This document shows positions 20,820 through 30,126 of a stretch of 64,000 bases of DNA, piece after piece. The stretch is from Shinisaurus crocodilurus (taxonomy: Eukaryota > Chordata > Lepidosauria > Squamata > Shinisauridae). The notes beneath the pieces are model-generated. The model ran no database searches and had not been told where the DNA came from. It was given only the letters and a program-made list of their open reading frames with translations. The position numbers were made by a program, and so were the translations under genes. How positions within the stretch are numbered: the first letter of the stretch is position 1; each line of letters begins with the position of its first letter. The stretch covers positions 62,001 through 126,000 of the forward strand of contig JAHFWL010000234.1 of the NCBI GenBank assembly GCA_021292165.1, given 5' to 3'.

Positions 20820-21022
20820 TGTATGTAAGGAGTTGCCTTGTTGAGGCTCAGAGCAGTGGTACATCTAGAAGTCGTGTTCAACCTGACAAGCAATTATTCT
20901 CTGAGGTCTAAAAGAAGGGTATTTGTCTGACTTACTACACAATCCTACAACTGGAGATGGCAGAGCTTGAACCAAGGGATGTAAAAATAAAAATAAAAAT
21001 ACAGAACAGATTCAAATGAGTT

Positions 21023-21345
21023 CTGATTTCTATTCATCTGACCTACAGATTCCGCAGTGGACCAACTTTTTTTCTGAATTGTGCGGATTCTGCAGACTTG
21101 CACACTGTTTTTTAAATTATTATTGTTTTTGGAGGAAATTTGCACAGATTTTCATTTGTGCAAATGTGCATTAATGCTAATGCACACTTGCACTAAGGTA
21201 TATTAGCACTAATGCACACTTGCACAAATGAAATAGAACTAAATTCTCATACATCCAATTCCATCAATAAATGGATGATGGAACAGAAGATGCCTGAGAA
21301 ACTGTGAAACTCAGAAGGGAATGGAGTTAACAAAACCTGTACATC
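21023..21345 (+). repeat. Dispersed repeat family R2, copy 2
   Basis: Parallels 5009-5272 over its length: TCTGACCTACAGATTCCGCA, CTTGCACACTG, a TTTGCACA/TGTGCAAA-rich middle and GGATGATGGAACAGAAGATG. The middle has a local duplication of a GCACTAATGCACACTTGCAC-like word. No coding was seen. Confidence 0.6.
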
Positions 21346-21582
21346 CTTCATTGAACCTATGCTGTTTCTGGTGGCAGCCCTGTGTCATACCAAACATGAC
21401 ACAGTGACTCCAACTATCCAGACTCATTGGGGTGAATCCAGACTAAGTTAGCTTCACTTAGGTCCCACTGAAATCAATGGGGCAAGTTATACTTGATTTA
21501 AATTCTATTGTATGTATCACACAGTCTGCATCTAGCCCATTACCATAGATGTCTGCATTTAAGATGCAGCAGGAAAAACAGC

Positions 21583-22043
21583 TTAGGGCACAATCCAATG
21601 GAGCTGCCTGTAGCCCTCCAAACTCAGAGGATTACAGCCATCCTATGCAGGGTGGGAGAAGCATGGAGGCGATCTTTGCCTCCGTGCTCCTCCCACCCTA
21701 CAAATCAGCTAAATGGCTGATATCGGCCATCTAGCTGTGGCACTTCAGACAGAGAGGGAGGGAGGCTGGAGTGCCACCATGATACCTTATATCCCAGAGG
21801 ACCCAGTCTCCTCCCCTCCCTACCCCCTGGAATTCCCCCTCTACCCCTTCTCTGAGGTTGCGCTTATGCCCTCAGAGACACAGCTGGCACCAATCTTTCT
21901 GCACTGGCCGCAAGGTGGCGGGAGGGGGATCCAAACACGGATCCCCAGATCCAAGATTGAGCCTCTTTTCTGACCTCAGAGCTGGGAATCTGAACAATCC
22001 TACTGCCTTCTAGATGCTGTCTAGGGTCCATAGGATTGCTCTG
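21583..22043 (+). mobile_element. Nonautonomous DNA element, GCAATCCTATG-ended family, copy 1
   Basis: The left end TTAGGGCACAATCCAATGG and right end GTCCATAGGATTGCTCTG form an imperfect terminal inverted repeat. Internal blocks (GCCCTCCAAACTCAGAGG, CTAGCTGTGGCACTTCAG, CTCAGAGCTGGGAATCTG) recur in reverse at 53781-54229. The unit is about 450 bp. It contains no transposase. Confidence 0.7.
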
Positions 22044-22133
22044 TCTATCTGTGTTTCTCAGAGACAGGTTATCTGAAGATATGTATTGATATATGGGGAC
22101 ATGCACATTAATGCGCAGGCACATTTTCTTTTA

Positions 22134-22136
<3 letters not shown>

Positions 22137-22181
<45 letters not shown>

Positions 22182-22204
22182 CACTCTCTCGCTCTCTCGC
22201 TCTT

Positions 22205-22241
<37 letters not shown>
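22137..22241. repeat. (CT)n-(CA)n microsatellite
   Basis: About 85 bp of CT units with a few interruptions, followed by CA units. Confidence 0.95.
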
Positions 22242-22496
22242 GTGTTAATTTGTTCTAAGTACCCCAAACATTTTCTCAGACATTTTCTAGCTTCTCAGTT
22301 GAGACATACTGTAGGAAGCAGTAGAGGAACAGATGAGTGGGATAAAGTATCAAAGGAGCCTGATGACAGAGTAATCTGTGACAGTCTTTGAGACTGAGAG
22401 AGGTGTAAGACTAAAGGGAGGAAGTTCAGTTTCCATGTTTGTTGGCACCATGGAGGTCCACTTAACCACGGTCTGGAAGCCTTGCAAAGTATTTTT

Positions 22497-22640
22497 TTTA
22501 AAGCAATTAATTGGAAGACTTTTATTCAACTGATTATTAGCATCTGATTTGATTATTATTCAGAGTCAAGCCTCATTAAAACATGCCTTTGAGACTTTGT
22601 TGTGGCTGTTTCCTTAAATGTTGATTTAAAACAAAACCAA
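22497..22640. promoter_or_regulatory. Candidate conserved noncoding block 3
   Basis: A repeat-free AT-rich block with AAGCAATTAATTGG, ACTGATTATTAGCATC and GATTTGATTATTATTC, several homeodomain-type cores in about 70 bp. No open frame. Purely motif-based inference. Confidence 0.25.
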
Positions 22641-22939
22641 CAGCCCAAACTATCTAAATCCAAACTATTTCATCCAATATTTTTTTTTCTGTCAAAGGGC
22701 CATTAAAGAGGGGGGGGGGGATATCTCTGAAATACTGAATAGTCCAATCCTTCAATTTCACTTTTTCCCCCCCTAGGGAACGAGAAAACAGATGGCATGT
22801 GATTCTCCCACTGTAAGAAGATAAGTGGGCTAAGAGGGCAAGTGTGCTGAAAGAAACAGTGGAGTGTGGGGCTCAAATGAAAGATTATCTAGTTCTCTCC
22901 TGCACTCCTGTGGATTTTGCTAACGGACAGGCTCTAGGT

Positions 22940-23074
22940 CAGTGTTCCCCAACCTTGGGTCCCCAGATGTTTTTGGCCTACAACTCCCAGCATGCCCCAG
23001 CCAGCACAGCTGGCTGGGGCATGCTGGGAGTTGTAGGCCAAAAACATCTGGGGACCCAAGGTTGGGGAACACTG
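22940..23074. mobile_element. Perfect palindromic hAT MITE with 8-bp TSD
   Basis: This is a 135-bp element of two arms of 66 bp that are exact reverse complements by direct reading, around the 3-base spacer ACA. Ends are CAGTGTTCCCCAACC. It is flanked by a perfect 8-bp duplication CTCTAGGT (22932-22939 and 23075-23082), the hallmark of the hAT superfamily. The lack of mismatch between arms implies a recent insertion or arm homogenisation. A diverged relative lies at 35129-35252. Confidence 0.93.
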
Positions 23075-23082
23075 CTCTAGGT

Positions 23083-23483
23083 GAATGACAACTCTTTTGA
23101 AATCCAAATATAGACCATCTTATGACAAGTATGACATAGGACCATAGTAAGAACCTTTGTTAGATCAGATCAAAGCTCAGTATAGACCAGCAACCTATTT
23201 CCAACAGTGATCAGCCAGCGGCTTCTGAAAAGTCCACAGAAGACCATGAGGGGGCAACAACCATCTCTTGCATGCCCAACAGGATATATATCCAGAGTAT
23301 AGAGCAGTTGTGCTTGAAGGACTGGGCTCATGATGACACAGACTGAGTCAGCAGTTGGAGGAGCTCTCCAGTTTCTGGCTCAGCCAGGACACTTGGCCCT
23401 GCACAGTGCCCTCCCCATTGGGGGAGATGGTGGGCCTCTGGCACTGCATGTCATCCTCATGGGATGGTGCATGGCACATGAAC
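23083..23483. other. Unassigned intergenic stretch
   Basis: Includes a segment near 23140-23215 (GGACCATAGTAAGAACCTTT, then CAACAGTGATCAGCC) vaguely like LINE 3' UTR sequence, but it could not be assigned. Confidence 0.4.
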
Positions 23484-23867
23484 TAGGGATGCATGAGGAT
23501 TTCTTTCAGGGGTGGAAATCCAGTGGACTAGCCGGGCCGGGCCCCCCAAACTCCATCCCACTTACCTCTTCCCCGGCTCAACTCCCATTCTCCTGAGTTG
23601 AGCCAGGGAAGTGACTTCTGGGTTCCTGGTGGGCTGCTGTTTATGTAGAAAATGCCTTAAAGCGGCCACAATTTGCATAATTTGTGAAAATTGTGACCGC
23701 TTTGGACATATCATAAGGCATTTTCTAAATAAACAGTGGCCCACCAGGAACCCAAAAGTCTGGCGAGTGGTGCGGCACACCCCAGCTTTTAGCCTGGCTT
23801 GGCAGGCACAGCAGGAGCGGCCGGTGAGCCAGAGGCAAGTCGGGTCCCATTGGATCGCCCACTCCTA
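23484..23867 (+). mobile_element. TAGGGATGTGCGA hAT-like element, copy d
   Basis: Runs from TAGGGATGCATGAGGA to GATCGCCCACTCCTA. The internal palindrome is clear (AGAAAATGCCTTAAAGCGG and inverted, TAAGGCATTTTCTA). Flanks read ACATGAAC on the left and, offset by one base, AAATGAAC on the right, a 7/8 match compatible with an 8-bp duplication. Confidence 0.8.
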
Positions 23868-24946
23868 AATGAACACTCAGTTGGTGCTGGGAGCATCCCG
23901 TCGAGTCCCCCTGTACTGGTCAGGCTATACTGGAAACATGGCATGGACGTTATTAAGGTAGTGTAGTAAACTGTCACAGACAGTGCCCAAAAGCCAGGAT
24001 AGTTTTGGGAGGTCATACATATAGCATAAGATTCTACTACTTAGACAGAGTACTAGAGATAATTGCTGTGTAGCTGCCTTCTCCAATTATATTTCTTAGC
24101 TAAGAATGAGAATTTCGATGAGAAACAAAACTGTAGTGTTTTCCTTACTGAAGTTGCTTCGCCCTCCCCCGATTTCCCAGGAAGGGCAGTTAGCTGGTGT
24201 CTTACTGACAGCCTCTAGAAACAGGGGGAGAAAGAAACCTACAAAACACAGGGGAGGCATTTTGTGTTTTGTTCTCTATTTGGGGAGAGGAACTGATGTC
24301 TCGTTCACCCAGCCAACCCTGGAAGCCCAGGAGGCCCTTTGGCATATTCAGTGAACCAATTTGACCACAGATAAGGGGAGTTTAAGCTTTCTTTTGCATA
24401 TATTGTTTAGATTTTGTATCCATATTCCAACTTTGTAATCAATAACCTTTGTCATTCTTTCACACAGTGGTCTTGCTTCATCTTGGTAATCTCCTGAATC
24501 TACCTTGACCAGGGACCTGAGTGGATGAGAGGCCCCAGATCAATAGACCCCTGCCACCCACATCCCCCACTGTCATTTCTGACAGGGGGTTGGGTCTGGA
24601 GATCAAGCCCCACTCCCTGGAAGAATCCATGATGGTTCCTGTCCCATGCCAAAGGACAGGTTAAGTCTGTGGGCCACACGTTCCTGTCCATTGCCAAAGT
24701 TAATGAAGAATTGTATGAAGTATAACTCCATTTTGTCCATTCCGAACTTACTACTAATCAATTTCAGCAGGAAATGTTGTTCAGAAAGGGGCAACCAACA
24801 TGAACAAGGTTCTGGAGCAATTCTGCAAGGAAAAATGGTTACAGCATTATCATTCTATGTTGGTTGATATCAGTTGTCAGTTGAGCAGTTGTAACATGGA
24901 TTGGCAGCTTCATTTGTATGATAGCTTCAGCTGCATAAACTCCATG
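23868..24946. other. Unassigned stretch, possible LTR remnant
   Basis: Around 24435-24480 the sequence AATCAATAACCTTTGTC followed by a T/C-rich segment resembles the R/U5 junction of an LTR, but no partner terminus or TG...CA boundary was found. No gene was recognised. Confidence 0.35.
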
Positions 24947-25285
24947 ACTGGGTTCATACAACATGATAACCCACATTCAATGGTTGAGTATAGGTTAAGT
25001 ATGGGCTGCCGTTGAACTGTGGGTTGTTGTTGAAACGTGGGTTATCATGCTTTCTGAACCCAGCCAAGATAACAAACCATGGTGAACAACAGTTCACAAC
25101 CCAACAACAAACCATGGGTCCTCTTCATGGGTTATTTGGGGTTACCAAGCCATGGCTTGTTAGCGCAGCTGGGTTCAGACAATACCATAACCCATGTTTC
25201 AACAGAAACCCACAGTTCAACAACAACCCACACTCAACCCATACTCAACTCTTGAGTGTGGGTTATCATGTTGTCTGAACCCAGT
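24947..25285. mobile_element. Foldback element with 5-bp TSD, ACTGGGTTCAGACAACATG family, copy 1
   Basis: A 339-bp element ending in inverted ACTGGGTTCAKACAACATG (left) and CATGTTGTCTGAACCCAGT (right), flanked by CCATG at 24942-24946 and 25286-25290. The interior is built of further inverted and direct copies of AACCCATG/CATGGGTT words, so nearly the whole element can fold. No transposase. Other copies are at 36451-36720 and 60479-60781. Superfamily is uncertain: a 5-bp G/C-containing duplication fits Transib best, but TIR ends do not decide. Confidence 0.85.
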
Positions 25286-25690
25286 CCATGTGTGTATTCT
25301 AGTGAACAGACAAATCTGGGACTTAGAACCACCATACTGCCACTTACAGCCATCCAGCTCCAAGGTAGTGGTGAAGCTGGGACTATACCATATGAATATT
25401 GCCTAAATAATGCATGTGTTAAGGGCATGTCCATTAACAGCCATAATCTCCCAGCACTTTGCAGGTTGGGTAAACACGGAAAGCCCTTAACACAACACGT
25501 TAAATTGGAAGGTTGTTTGTCTGTTTGTTTGTTTGTTGAATTTAATTAAGTTTTGAAAAGGCTATGCCTACAATACTAGATACCTGGACCCTTTAGGATA
25601 GTAAGCATCAAACATGTTCACCTTCAATAAATTAGTATGTACTATTTGGGAGATAGCATTTCAAACCCCAAAATTGATTTTGAGGAGACT

Positions 25691-25820
25691 GTGCTCAGCA
25701 GGGTCAGGCCTGGTTATTACTTGGATGGGAGACCCCTCCTCTAGTCTCCTGCACTGAGCAGGGGGTTGGACTCGATGGCCTAGTAGGTCCCTTCCAACTC
25801 TATAATCTATGGATCTATGG
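25691..25820 (+). mobile_element. 5S-derived SINE with CR1 tail, copy 1
   Basis: The head carries GCAGGGTCAGGCCTGGTTAT and TACTTGGATGGGAGACC, matching the internal control region of vertebrate 5S rRNA (a pol III promoter). It continues into the CR1-like tail GCACTGAGCAGGGGGTTGGA and a CCCTTCCAACTCTATAATC end. Its 5' part is lost. Confidence 0.85.
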
Positions 25821-26008
25821 AGAGAAAAGGAGACAGTGATCGGGAAAAGAGTTTCTGAGGAAACTGTGAGGAGGGAAAGACAGGGATGGAAAAGTAAAAC
25901 CCAGGAAGAGAGCAGCATCAGCAATGGTAGCATTCTCCCCTTCCCACAGTTACGAGACAACAGTAGCTCCATTACCAACAGGCAATAACTGAGGCCTACA
26001 ATTACTTC

Positions 26009-26360
26009 TAGGGATGTGTGAAGATTTCGTTCGGGGGGTGGAAATTCGGTGGACTAGCCGGGCTCGACCTCCCAAACTCCATCCTGCTTCCCCCTTCCCT
26101 GGCTTGACTCGTGTTCTCACGAGTCAAGCCACAGGTTCCTGGTGGGCTGCTGTTTATGTAGAAAATGCCTTAAGATATGCCCAAAGCTGCTGCAATTTTC
26201 ATAATTTGAACAAATGGTGGCCACTTTTGACGTATCTTGAGGCATTTTCTACATAAACAGTGGCCTGCTGGTAACATGAAAGTCTGTTCAGCAGAGTGCT
26301 CCAACTTTCAGCCCAACTTGGTGGGGTCCCAGTGGATCCTAGCAGATCACCCCACACCTA
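26009..26360 (+). mobile_element. TAGGGATGTGCGA hAT-like element, copy e
   Basis: Starts TAGGGATGTGTGAAGA and ends GATCACCCCACACCTA. It is flanked by ATTACTTC (26001-26008) and GTTACTTC (26361-26368), a 7/8 duplication. This supports the hAT assignment for the family. The interior palindrome TAGAAAATGCCTTAAGATAT pairs with the inverted TATCTTGAGGCATTTTCTA. Confidence 0.85.
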
Positions 26361-26529
26361 GTTACTTCTGAATCTTGGATAGCGCACAGCTACAGACAGG
26401 TTTTAAGAAATAGCCTACCTTTTTGGACTTTGTAACTATTGGACTCCCTTCTCTGTTTAGATGTCTGTTTTGCATCTTCCCCCTGCCCCATTTCCCTTCT
26501 CTGTTAAGTAGCTCACGCTGGCTCAGCTT

Positions 26530-26673
26530 GTCTGAGTGTGGAAAGCTAAGCAGGGTCAGGCCTGGTTATTACTTGGATGGGAAACCCCTCCTCTAGTTTC
26601 CTGCATTGAGCAGGGGGTTGGACTCGATGGCCTTGTAGGCCCCTTCCAACTCTATGATCTATGAATCTATGAA
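26530..26673 (+). mobile_element. 5S-derived SINE with CR1 tail, copy 2 (best)
   Basis: GTCTGAGTGTGGAAAGCTAA, then GCAGGGTCAGGCCTGGTTAT and TACTTGGATGGGAAACC align with 5S rRNA positions covering box A, the intermediate element and box C. The tail (TTTCCTGCATTGAGCAGG, then GGACTCGATGGCCTTGTAGG and CCCCTTCCAACTCTATGA) is nearly identical to the 3' end of the CR1 copies in this window. It ends in (ATCTATGA)-like repeats. This head/tail arrangement is the SINE3 architecture. Confidence 0.9.
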
Positions 26674-27751
26674 TCCTGTTTCTTGTTTTATATGTTGCTC
26701 CTAGTTTTTCCACATGTGCTTTCAGGGAACCGGGGTCCTGGTGAGCTGGAGGCACTACAAGCTAGTTCAGGTCAACATTTTTCTCCCTCACCCACTATAG
26801 TAAGTATAAAACCGTGTCCCAGTGGTGCTTCTAAATCAAACCCTACTTTTCCTACCAAGAACCCTGTGGGGTTGTGGAAACAAAGGGAAAATTGGGGAGG
26901 CAGGGCTGGCTTGAATAAATTATTCTACCAAAAATTCATGAAATTGGGTGAGTAATTCATTTAGAATCATTTTTGAGAATTTATCAGTGCTGACTTGATT
27001 TTGATGAACGAATTCTAGGCGGTTTCTAAAAAAACAAAAAAACAAACAAAAAACAGTGCCTGAGGGCATGCATAACTAACAAAGAAATGGGTAATGCAGC
27101 TTTGTCTGGTTGCCTAGGCAACTCAACAAAAGGTCACCTCTCTCCCTCTGTGATCTTTGTTCCTCACAGAAGGTCTCTTTGCATAACAGTAAAAGGGATA
27201 AGCTATTTTGCAAGCTGAAGAATGCAAGTGGCTATAGAGATTCACAATCACCATTTTTTCTTGGGAGGACATAGCATTGGGCTCAATGGGTTTTCTGTGT
27301 AAATTGACAGGAATTTGTGTTGAAGATCTTGATCTTCAACAGTCATAGCGTCTCTCATAAATGCATTCTAATAAGGTCATGATCACAATCTGTATAAATA
27401 ACTAGTCTAGAACCATTGGGGTACTCAAGTGGGGGGGAGAGAATCTCATCAGGAAAATGGAGGGATAGATGTACCACCCCTCTCCCCATGCCAATGTCCT
27501 AATCCCAGACCACACACATGCCGGCTGCTGTTTGAAAGAAACTTAAGGAGACCAAGATGCATTCATGCGTCTCCATTGTCACTTATTGTTTGGACCTTGG
27601 ATGGAGGAGATTAGGAGAGCTGATTGGTTATCCCTCTCATGCCTGGAAATGAGAGTAATCCAAGCATTGGCTTTGTTAGCATATTGGTCAGAAAGTAGAT
27701 GTTGCATGGGAGTACAATAATGTAGGGATGGATGAATCAGTCTATTTCTGG
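26674..27751. other. Unassigned intergenic stretch
   Basis: No named repeat or gene. Short open frames lack motifs. An A-rich tract lies near 27028-27055. Confidence 0.45.
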
Positions 27752-27835
27752 TTTATTTATTTATTTAATACATTTTTATACCGCCCAATAGCTAAAGCTC
27801 TCTGGGCGGTTTACAACAGTTAAAGTGGTTTGTGT
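27752..27835 (-). mobile_element. L2-type LINE 3' terminus fragment
   Basis: The minus strand reads GTAAACCGCCCAGAGAGCTT, then GCTATTGGGCGGTATAAAAA and (AAAT)n. This matches the 3' end of the L2-type element at 47926-48560. It is a truncated end only. Confidence 0.85.
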
Positions 27836-27881
27836 CACTTTCACAAGGGTCCCTCCCTCCCATTTCTGATTAATCTGTATT

Positions 27882-27940
<59 letters not shown>
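27882..27940. repeat. (GAT)n microsatellite
   Basis: About 58 bp of GAT units. The zinc-finger LINE in this window also carries a GAT/ATC-type terminal repeat, but no LINE sequence is visible beside this array. Confidence 0.95.
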
Positions 27941-27941
<1 letters not shown>

Positions 27942-28399
27942 ATTGTTGCAGGACAATTTGAATTTAAATATGTATTTTTCTCTCCAAATACATATTTCTT
28001 CATATATATTTTATCACAAAATACAGGTTCCTACATGCATTTCCTGGCAAAATACACATTTCTAAATGTATTTTCCCCCTAAACTATGCATTCCTAAAGA
28101 CATTTTTGATACATTTCTTGATCCCAAAATTGCATTGTACCATTTGGAGAAGTGTGAAATCTAATTGATAGCTATTAGCTCCATTCTGATCCACATGTTA
28201 AGTCTGATCAGGTCACTTCATATTGAAATTTGCAAAATCAAATTCCTCAAGCATCCCTACTACAATTCACATGAAAGGCCACAGAACATCCATCTCTCTA
28301 GTTCCACTCACACTTCCTCCCACCCTTCTCAAGCCATAACACTTCTTCCTCTCCAAGGCGCCAAGATAAATTGTAAGGACACTGACAAGTATTTTTAAC

Positions 28400-28560
28400 A
28401 CATTTCCCCTGATGTTGCATAAATCCAAGAACATTTCTATGCTAATCGAATCAAAAGAGACATGATTAGTGACTGGAGTGCGCCAACGTGCCTGTTGTCT
28501 CATCATCACACTGAGATAACACAATGCCAATGCTGAATTTAAGAAATGAATATTATATAT
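28400..28560. promoter_or_regulatory. Candidate conserved noncoding block 4
   Basis: A repeat-free segment with TTGCATAAATC, TATGCTAATCGAATC (octamer- and homeodomain-like) and GACATGATTAGTGACTGG. Non-coding by appearance. Inference from motif content only. Confidence 0.25.
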
Positions 28561-29087
28561 GCTGGGAAAGGTTATAGGACATGACAGGCTCTGATAATAG
28601 TAAAGCCAGGGAAAACATACCCTTCCTCATCCATATATATTATGCATTACAAATTGTAAATATCTTAAGGATGTGGGGGGAAGCAGCAAAAAGATACAGT
28701 GGGGGAAGTTTCTTAATGAAATTATTCATGATATACACAAAAAAAACACAAATCAGACTCCCTCATCAAATAAAATGAAGGTTAATGCATGCAGCAGAAT
28801 GCAAGAGAGGAGACTGTACAGTGAAGTAAAGTGTGGCATCTTTCCTATAGCCAATCCTCAAACTTAATTGATGTGACCTCTTTGGGGTGGCATTTAAGAG
28901 CAATCACCTGTGCTAAACAGCAGCAGATTTTGATGATGATCAGAGGGAAAGACACCTATGCCAATTATTTGTTCCATTTTGCCAAGGCTTTCTCAATGGA
29001 ATACTTTTCAAGATCAAGGCACACTCGGTTCATGGACTTGGAGGCCCGCTCATGCTTCTGGTGTCCTCCAAGCATCTGGAGCATAGA

Positions 29088-29124
<37 letters not shown>

Positions 29125-29490
29125 AGCATTTTCAGATTCACACCTTGGCAGGATTCACATGGAGGCCTAATTTGGACAATCAATGCCTTCTCAGAGGGGT
29201 AGTCTTCATGGCTATCATGAATTACATAATCATGGGAGTCCCTTTTGGTGCTGCTGTGATATTGCAAAACATGGTGGCCCTGTTGACAACTCCCACATGG
29301 AGGCCTCAGTTCCCATGTTCAGCTCTGGCTGTTCCCTCACATAAAAGCTGCTCGAAGTAGGTATGAGTCCTGTGAATCAGAGATCTGGAAGATACTGAAA
29401 ATACCATCAGTTCAACTCCATTTTTCAAGACAGGGTACTTACTACCTAACATTTATTTATTGAAAACATTTGACTCTGCCTTTTCACAAT
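28561..29490. other. Unassigned stretch with (GT)n at 29091-29123
   Basis: The 123-codon plus-strand frame 28831-29202 reads through the GT array (a VCVCVC run) and is not credible as a gene. No repeat family was recognised. Confidence 0.45.
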
Positions 29491-29868
29491 TCTTTTTTTT
29501 TTTTTAACTTTTTAAATTGAATTTTCCAAAACAAAAACAAATCATATTTGGCTTCCACCTCTTTGTCTGACAAACATTACCAATCCATATCTAATCTATT
29601 TTTTCCTCTATTTTCACAGAAAGAATTACTAATATTCAAAAATCAAAACCTGAAATTATTAAGTCACTTTCCCTCTTCCCCAAGAAGTCCACCAGATGTT
29701 TCCAGACTTTCATATATGAAGATAATTTTTTTTCTCTAATTAAACAAGTCAATTTCACCATCTCTGCTAAGTCCAAAATTTTCAACAGCCAGTCTTCTAT
29801 AGTTGGTATTGCTGCTTCTTTCCATTTTTGAGCATAGATTATTCTTGCTGCTGTCATCATTCTTTAAG
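29491..29868 (-). mobile_element. L1-type LINE 3' end with poly(A)
   Basis: The minus-strand frame 29636-29860 reads MMTAARIIYAQKWKE, then IPTIEDWLLKILDLAEM and VKLTCLIREKKLS, the pattern near the C-terminus of L1 ORF2 (LLTAARLLIAKKWK...IPTIEEWL). A poly(A) tail (plus-strand poly(T)) at about 29493-29505 confirms the strand. It is 5'-truncated. Confidence 0.85.
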
Positions 29869-29889
29869 TGGCTTCCTTCCATTCCTTGG

Positions 29890-30087
29890 AAACAATCAAA
29901 GAAGCTCTCTGCTGAGCTTCCGCCGCTCATTAAAAACTTGGCTATTCAGGCGGGAATATGGGGTGGGCTAATTATCTTAAAATTTTATATTGCTTAAGTG
30001 TATTTTATTCTTTTTTTATCTTGTATTTTTATCTGTGTATATCGCCCAGGGTGGCTGGTTGCCGGCCAGATGGGCAATAAATAAATA

Positions 30088-30125
<38 letters not shown>
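29890..30125 (+). mobile_element. L2-type LINE 3' end with (AAT)n tail
   Basis: GCTTCCGCCGCTCATTAAAA, then CTTGGCTATTCAGGCGGGAA encode the RRSLKTWLFRRE-like end of ORF2. A short 3' UTR ends GGCCAGATGGGCAATAAATA and an (AAAT)n/(AAT)n tract. It adjoins the L1 end, so the two insertions are tandem or nested. Confidence 0.8.

Positions 30126-30126
<1 letters not shown>

Noticed and set aside
24435..24490. Second LTR terminus
   Set aside because: A poly(A)-signal-like segment is present but no TG...CA ends, partner copy or target duplication could be found.
26540..26600. Functional 5S rRNA gene
   Set aside because: Only the internal control region is 5S-like. The 3' half is replaced by a CR1 tail and three such copies exist, so it is a SINE.
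28831..29202. 123-codon plus-strand frame
   Set aside because: It reads through a (GT)n array and has no domain or conserved start context.
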